DNA from: Helianthus annuus
Lineage: Eukaryota > Streptophyta > Magnoliopsida > Asterales > Asteraceae
Reading direction: 5' to 3'
Length of the DNA stretch: 64,000 nucleotides
Assembly: GCF_002127325.2 (NCBI RefSeq)
Contig: NC_035435.2
Span: forward strand, 131,388,208-131,452,207
Shown: positions 58,283 through 64,000 of the stretch, piece by piece
Layout of the letters: each line of letters starts with the position of its first letter
Position numbering within the stretch: position 1 is the stretch's first letter
The notes under the pieces: generated by a model
What the model was told of the DNA's origin: nothing
The model's database searches: none
Seen by the model: only the letters and a program-made list of their open reading frames with translations
Position numbers and translations under genes: made by a program

Positions 58283-58731
58283 AGGGATTTTCATACATAC
58301 AAACACATTATAAAGGTTTATACATACTCGCTCAACTTTTGTTGATTTTTCAACTTACATGTATTTCAGGAAAACTAAGGGATCTGGCAAGTGTCTGCAT
58401 TTGTGTCAAGCTGCGTACTAAGTAAAGACGTCATCCAGGGTAGTAGGTTCAGGAGGTGTAACCCTTACCTGGACGGGTTACATGTCCTTACACCATGTTT
58501 TTATGAAAGTCTTTTATTGAGTCATATGAACACGTTTTAAATTATGTTACGGTTGTATCTTGTTTCATGAATCGACATTTTTTTAAAGTGATGTTGTATT
58601 GTTATTTCTAAACTTTATTAATGGATGAACATCTCTTGTTTTTATCATATAGCATTGTTATGATTGATTGCTATGCTATTAAGAAGTCACACCAAATAAA
58701 CCCACGCTTCCGCAAAAGTCAGGGTGTGACA
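58272..58731 (+). repeat. Remnant of the 3' LTR of the deleted Ty3 element
   Basis: Matches 54332-54807 of the 5' LTR, with a 16-bp deletion after TACATACTC between two ACTC repeats and about ten substitutions. The first 3.1 kb of the LTR is missing. Confidence 0.9.
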
Positions 58732-59810
58732 CGGTATATCCCATTTTAATTTTATACCATTGTGAACCTTACGCCTTTTTTACTCTCTGATCGAGGTTCT
58801 CGGTATTGAAAAATCTTCGCAAACTAAATCACATGTATATATGTTGACATTTAAGAGATATACAATCAAGAAAATCAAGGGCAATGGTGATATATATGCG
58901 GATTAGACACCACAAAAAAACATTCAACAAATGGCTACAATTTAAGGAATGTGTTTAGTGACGGCATCAGATTCCTAATTGATGGAGAAAGGTCTGGTGG
59001 CAAGAAAAGCTGCTTCTAGGAGGTTGTCAAGTGTTTTCGCTCGACGATTCCATTCTTGGGTGGTTGGTTTGGCCCTTATTCCGGTAACTTGAATCCTAGC
59101 CCGGTATATCCCATTTTATTTTTACATCATTGTGAACCTTACGCCTGTTTACTCTCTGATCGAGGTTCTCGGCATTGAAAAATGTTCGTAAACTAAATCA
59201 CACGTGTATATGTTGACATTTAAGAGATATACAGTCAAGAAAATCAAGGGCAATGGTGATATATATGCGGATTAGACACCAAAAAGAAACACTCAACAAA
59301 TGGCTACAATTTAAGGAATGTGTTTAGTGACGACATCAGATTCCTAATTGATGGAGAAAGGTCTGGTGGCAAGAAAAGCTGCTTCTAGGAGGTTGTCAAG
59401 TGTTTTCGCTCGACGATTCCATTCTTGGGTGGTTGGTTTGGCCCTTATTCCGGTAGCTTGAATCCTAGCCAGGTATATCCCATTTTATTTTTACACCATT
59501 GTGAACCTTACGCCTTTTTTACTCTCTCATCGAGGTTCTCGGCATTGAAAAATCTTCGTAAACTAAATCACACGTGTATATGTTGACATTTAAGAGATAT
59601 ACAGTCAAGAAAATCAAGGGCAATGGTGATCTATATGCGGATTAGACACCAAAAAGAAACACTCAACAAATGGCTACAATTTAAGGAATGTGTTTAGTGA
59701 CGACATCAGATTCCTAATTGATGGAGAAAGGTCTGGTGGCAAGAAAAGCTGCTTCTAGGAGGTTGTCAAGTGTTTTCGCTCGACGATTCCATTCTTTGGT
59801 GGTTGGTTTG
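58732..59810. repeat. Satellite array, continuation (about 3 monomers)
   Basis: Resumes in the exact monomer phase lost at 51225. Two adjacent copies (about 58970-59340 and 59340-59710) share rare variants such as TTATTCCGGTA. It ends in mid-monomer at GGTTTG where an LTR begins. Confidence 0.93.
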
Positions 59811-62800
59811 TGTCACACCCCGATTTCCACGTGTCTCACCGGTGGGCCCGGTGGGGGATTACCGTGACGATGTTGGCAACAATATAGTCAAACCACACAA
59901 TTATATAATGCACAGCGGAAGCATAATTTAAATATATAATTTCAACCTCTGATTGTAATATCAAAGTGTATTACAGAAGTTGAATATCCACAGTGGATCG
60001 TAAATACAGATAAAGTATTGTTCCATTAGATACTGCAATCAAGCTTGCGAGGCTTATCCCGACGCTAGGGAGCTAATACCAGCCAATTACGTTTAGGTAC
60101 CTGCACTTAATCTTTTTGGGGAAAATACGTCAGTTTACACTGGTAAATACATTCAACTGACACATTTGAAAATGTTTATTAAATTGATTTGAATGCACAA
60201 GGCACAAATTCTTTTATAACTTGGGAAAATTCATAATGATCTTGTGAACGTTTTACATGTTCTTTTATGCGTTCAGTAGCCGGGTCGTGCCGGGTTAAAG
60301 ATTTATAGACCACACCACGTTTGCGTAAAACCGTAGTACAGAAACCCAACGGCTACGTCTTTTAGTTTTAATGTCGACACTTTATACCGGGTGTACGCCT
60401 ACACCGGGATGTCGATGGTCGTGGCCATTTCGTAAAATGATGCCAAGGATATCCGGGACAACGGTCATTAACCCCCCAAAGGCTTATAAGCAACAAAACT
60501 GTTTAAATGAGCCAATCATATTTAATCAATTAACCACCTAAGCGATGGAATTATATAATGCTCAATCAAGCGGTATTAACATACCGTAACCCAAGCCCAT
60601 ATAGGGGAATAAGTCAAAAGTATTTACCTTTGCAAGTATTAATCCTTAATTTAGATCAAGTCACCGATAGCTTTTACTGGGGCTCCCTAATCTGGAACGA
60701 AGGTTTTAATTAACCTCTTAGAATCCTAACGGGTCGTTATAATGGCCGTAGCCTAGACCGGTTGGTTCCGATATATAGATATGGTTAATTCGCACGAAAA
60801 GGCGAAAACCGAGAATGGAGTATGATTTGGACCCAACAAGTTCAGAGACTTGTTTTATATGGGTCAATGGTTCATACTCTGGATTTTGGGGTTCAAATAG
60901 TATAATTTGACCCGTATCGGCTATTGCACGAAAACTAGTTCCATGAGCCGTACCGTGTGCGCAAATAGGCGAAACGGTTAACCATAAGAGTCGTACGCTT
61001 ATTTCCTAAGTCAATATGCCTTAAAAAGTATTTTGGTATCAGTAGGATACCTTCCGTAATGCCCGTAACAAGTTTAAGTCAATATTATGCCCGTAGGGCT
61101 TTTCGGTCATTAAGACTTTAATAAAGGGATTTTCGAGTTCTACAGGAAATCTGAGTTTCCCGAACAGCTTATAAAGCTTAAATACTTTAGTTTATTATTT
61201 AAAACCAGTAGCAACTGGAATCGGGTCAAAAGACCTTGTAGAACTCTCGTTTTGGCCAAAAAGGGCATATTCGGTATTTACCGAACCGTAGCCATAAACC
61301 GCAGGTTATGAGCAAGGTAAAAATTATTAAAAATCTTTAAAATTCCCAAATATTATTTTACCACAGTGGGTAAAAGTTTTGGTGCCGAAAAACTTGGTTA
61401 GATGAGCGTTATGCTAATTGCGCCGTTAATTACAAAACTTTCTTAAAGGTGCGCTTTTTAGCATAACTCTCATTCTAGGGCTCGGATTGACGTGAAACTT
61501 CAGGGGACATGCTTATAATTTATTAAGCAAGGTTTTGGTCCGTTCATGTGTCCGAAATACTCGTTTTATTTTAAAAGGCCGTTACGGTCAACTTTTAGGC
61601 GAATGACGGAAATACGTAAAAGACTCGGATAACTCATGAACCCGACCACAGAAGGCTTATACCAACATGTGACCTGGTCCTAAGAGAGTCCTAAGGTATA
61701 TTTATACCTCACTAAAACGGGTCAGAACTGAAGTCAAAGCAAAAAGTCAAACTTTTGCGACTTTCGGCTCCGAACCGGTTCTATATAGTAAATGATCGAT
61801 TCAAACGAGCGCAAACATGTTTATATACTTATTATCATGTTTTATGATTGTCAAAACAGGTTCCATAACAATATATATTACAGATTATGCATAAATCGCC
61901 AATATAGCTTTCTGTTGACTTTTTAACCGCACGTTTGACTCGATAATTGACATAGTTAGAGTGGTGATCAGTGGGGGAACCAATTTTAGAGGTTTAATAC
62001 CCACATAAATACCAACTCAAAACTACTTTTGAATTCGTCATAAGACCTGAACCATTTGCAAGGTATTGCAATGACAACCGTTAGTTACGACGGTTTGCGT
62101 TATAGGCTATAACTATGGAAATGTGAAACCAAAATGGTTATGAACGACTTACAGAAGTTAACTCTTGATGAGAGAACAGAAGGGAAAGCTCGAGAGCTCT
62201 TGAATGATCAGTTGCAAGTGTTTTTGTTGTGTGATTGGTAATGCACAAGATGTGGCTATTTATAGCCAAAGAAGGCAACTTATGATCATTACAAGCACTA
62301 CTATCAGTCCAGAGCTGATGGTAGTTGTCCCCTAAGTGTATGGGTTGAGCATAGGGTGCCATGCCCCATAATTATGTGCATGATCGTTCAAAGGTGCCAA
62401 AAGCCAAGTAGTTACAAGGTTTCTGCATCTGGGCGTCGTACGCGACCCGCATGGACAATCCATGCAACTTGTACGCGGGTCGCCTGGGATCAAAAGATCA
62501 GACGCGTAATTGAGGAAGCTCGCGGCCCGCCTCAACTTATGTTTAAACCTTACGCGGGTCGCGTGGGGTTATATTTTCAGAATTTTCCAAATCTTTTTAT
62601 AATCATTACAGAATCGGGCCATTAATAACGAAATCTTTCGTAATGATTCACCTGGCCTTTCGGTTCTGAAGGGGTAACTTTGCGGTTTGGCCCTCGGTTA
62701 TTTACCGATAGGGCCTTGTGTTAATTACCTGCATTATTTAGTCCCCGGTTTATTTATTAATTATTTTGGAAAGCCTTAACTTTCACTGTTGACGCTTTTA

Positions 62801-63209
62801 ACCCTTCTTCTACGAATTCGATCGTATCTTTCTCGTTTCATATCGAAACTTCGCGAAATTTATATATATTATTTAGTGAGGGTATAATACCGTTACAAAG
62901 TCTTGGGAACGTTAAAGGGTCACTCAGAGGTATTATTAAACATGTTGACACAGTTAACCCCTGTAGTTTGTAATCTCTCACTTTCTTCCGCGTTTTATAG
63001 TCGTACGATCTATAATTTATTCGTTTGAAGGTTTAAGCATTATTTAGGGATACTATACAGTATATTTACCCTTGTTGACATTTATAACCCTCGAATTTTA
63101 TATACTTTCAAGGTTTGTCAAAATTAGTCCTTTATTTATTATAGATGCCACGTGTAAACAAATGACACGTGTTAACACATCATTGGACACAAAATTTCGA
63201 GGTGTTACA
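59811..63209 (-). repeat. 3' LTR of a minus-strand Ty3 element
   Basis: 3399 bp. On the minus strand it starts TGTAACACCTCG at 63209 and ends GGGGTGTGACA at 59811. TATA box TATAAATA (minus) at 62264-62257 inside GGCTATTTATAGCC. Upstream in U3, GC-rich motifs ACGCGACCCGC and GCGGGTCGC recur in both orientations at about 62430-62565. The element inserted into a satellite monomer; its other LTR is outside the window. Confidence 0.9.
62257..62264 (-). promoter_or_regulatory. LTR TATA box (right Ty3 element)
   Basis: TATAAATA on the minus strand within a 14-bp palindrome; GC-rich repeats lie 170-300 bp upstream on that strand. Confidence 0.55.
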
Positions 63210-64000
63210 TCCTCACCCTTAAAATAAATCTCGACCCGAGATTTACTCAAATAAATAGGGTATTTTTCTTTCATTGTAGCTTCGACTTCCCACGTATATT
63301 CAGGACCTCTACGAGCATCCCATTTGACTTTTACAATCGGTACGTGCTTTCTGCGAAGCTTCTTTACCTGTCGATCCTCAATCGACAAAGGTTTTTCTAT
63401 AAACTTTAAGCTCTCATCTATATGCACATCTGTGTGTGGAATCACCAACGATTCGTCGGCGAAGCACTTTTTGAGATTGCAGATGTGGAACACATTGTGA
63501 ATTCCATTGAGCTCTTCAGGCAAGTTTAGTTTATAGGCAACTGATCCGACTCGTTCAATGACCTCAAAAGGCCCTATGTATCTCGGACTCAGCTTGCCCC
63601 TTCTTGCCGAAACGCATCACCCCCTTCCAGGGTGACACCTTAAGTAATACCCTTTCACCTACTTCGAAGTGAAAATCCTTACGCTTTGGATCAGCGTAGC
63701 TTTTGTGCCTATCGCGGGCAGCTTTGAGACGTTCCCGGATTCTGGACAATCTTGTCCGTTGTCTGGAAAACAATCTCTGGTCCGATAATTGGACCTCTCC
63801 TACTTCCGCCCAACAAACAGGCGATCTGCATTTCCTACATATAATGCCTCAAAAGGCGCAGCCTTTATGCTGGTGTGGTAGCTATTATTGTAGGAGAATT
63901 ACGATCAGGGGTAGGTTTTTATCCCAATTACCACCCAGATCGAATCGCACATGCACGAGCATGTCTTCTAGCGTTTGGATAGTACGCTCACTTTGACCGT
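63101..64000 (-). pseudogene. Integrase C-terminal end of the right Ty3 element, broken
   Basis: The minus strand encodes the last part of a Ty3 integrase: the region around ERTIQTLEDML (near 63990), the KVSPWKGV motif (near 63635), HNVFHICNLKK (near 63490) and a chromodomain-like end with PIVKVKWD and EYTWE (near 63325-63290). Frame changes occur near 63750 and 63590, and stops lie near 63880, so it is not functional. The last open frame does not stop before the LTR; it crosses the polypurine tract (TTTTAAGGGTGAGGA, near 63215) and ends at 63098, 111 bp inside the LTR. It is clearly related to, but distinct from, the pol at 4892-9502. Confidence 0.85.

Larger units (their letters stand above)
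51226..58731 (+). mobile_element. Internally deleted, decayed Ty3/gypsy element inside the satellite
   Basis: 7506 bp with a perfect 5-bp target duplication CGGTA (51221-51225 and 58732-58736), which interrupts a satellite monomer. It has a complete 5' LTR (51226-54807), PBS, long leader with a minisatellite and a broken leader ORF, gag lacking its middle, protease, the first part of RT, and then only the last 460 bp of the 3' LTR. All RT, RNase H and integrase sequence after the RT start and the first 3.1 kb of the 3' LTR are missing. The shared LTR ends differ by about ten substitutions and a 16-bp deletion, so it is older than the element at 1013-12389. Confidence 0.93.

Noticed and set aside
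41823..59810. CRISPR-like or coding interpretation of the regular repeats
   Set aside because: Monomers are contiguous, about 370 bp and in plant nuclear DNA; there are no spacers.
41823..59810. Centromeric satellite
   Set aside because: Monomer size alone does not show it; nothing in the sequence proves centromere function.

Overview
This window is nuclear DNA of a higher plant, probably a eudicot of the Asteraceae. The plant origin is shown by complete Ty3/gypsy and Ty1/copia LTR retrotransposons primed by initiator tRNA-Met, by a gene of the VAL/HSI2 B3 family with eight small exons and GT-AG introns, and by hAT, Mutator-like and SINE insertions with textbook target duplications. The family assignment rests only on the general look of the LTRs and leader ORFs and is an inference.

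Left part (1-15881): an old Ty3 element on the minus strand, with its LTR, PBS, two extra ORFs and gag at 15881-12390, is split inside gag by a young intact Ty3 chromovirus-like element on the plus strand (1013-12389; two 2800-bp LTRs, 5-bp duplication ATTAC, uninterrupted 1536-aa gag-pol). The older gag and the start of its protease resume at 1012-1. From 15882 to 19302 there is AT-rich intergenic DNA with one decayed reverse-transcriptase-like remnant (18302-17823).

Middle (19303-30503): an 11.2-kb copia element resembling the SIRE/Maximus lineage. It has two 636-bp LTRs that look identical, a 5-bp duplication GACAT, a long gag ORF, and a pol ORF in the same frame but separated by two stop codons. 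From 30509 to 41822 there is low-copy-looking DNA: a 774-bp hAT element, a long inverted repeat, the only convincing host gene (PHD-like plus B3, minus strand, 37470-35150), a SINE, and a Mutator-like element containing a solo LTR.

Right part (41823-64000): a satellite array with a monomer of about 370 bp (about 26 monomers to 51225, three more at 58732-59810). It is interrupted by a rearranged, internally deleted Ty3 element (51226-58731, duplication CGGTA) and ended by a minus-strand Ty3 element, of which only one 3.4-kb LTR and a broken integrase end lie in the window.

Most of the DNA is therefore layered insertions whose order can be read from nesting and target duplications. The most unusual signals are small self-complementary repeats in non-coding parts of the retroelements. 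Several show paired base changes that keep the hairpin, most clearly in a leader minisatellite at 55000-55330. Others are the double-stop gag/pol junction of the copia element and the compact VAL-like gene lacking the usual C-terminal domains.
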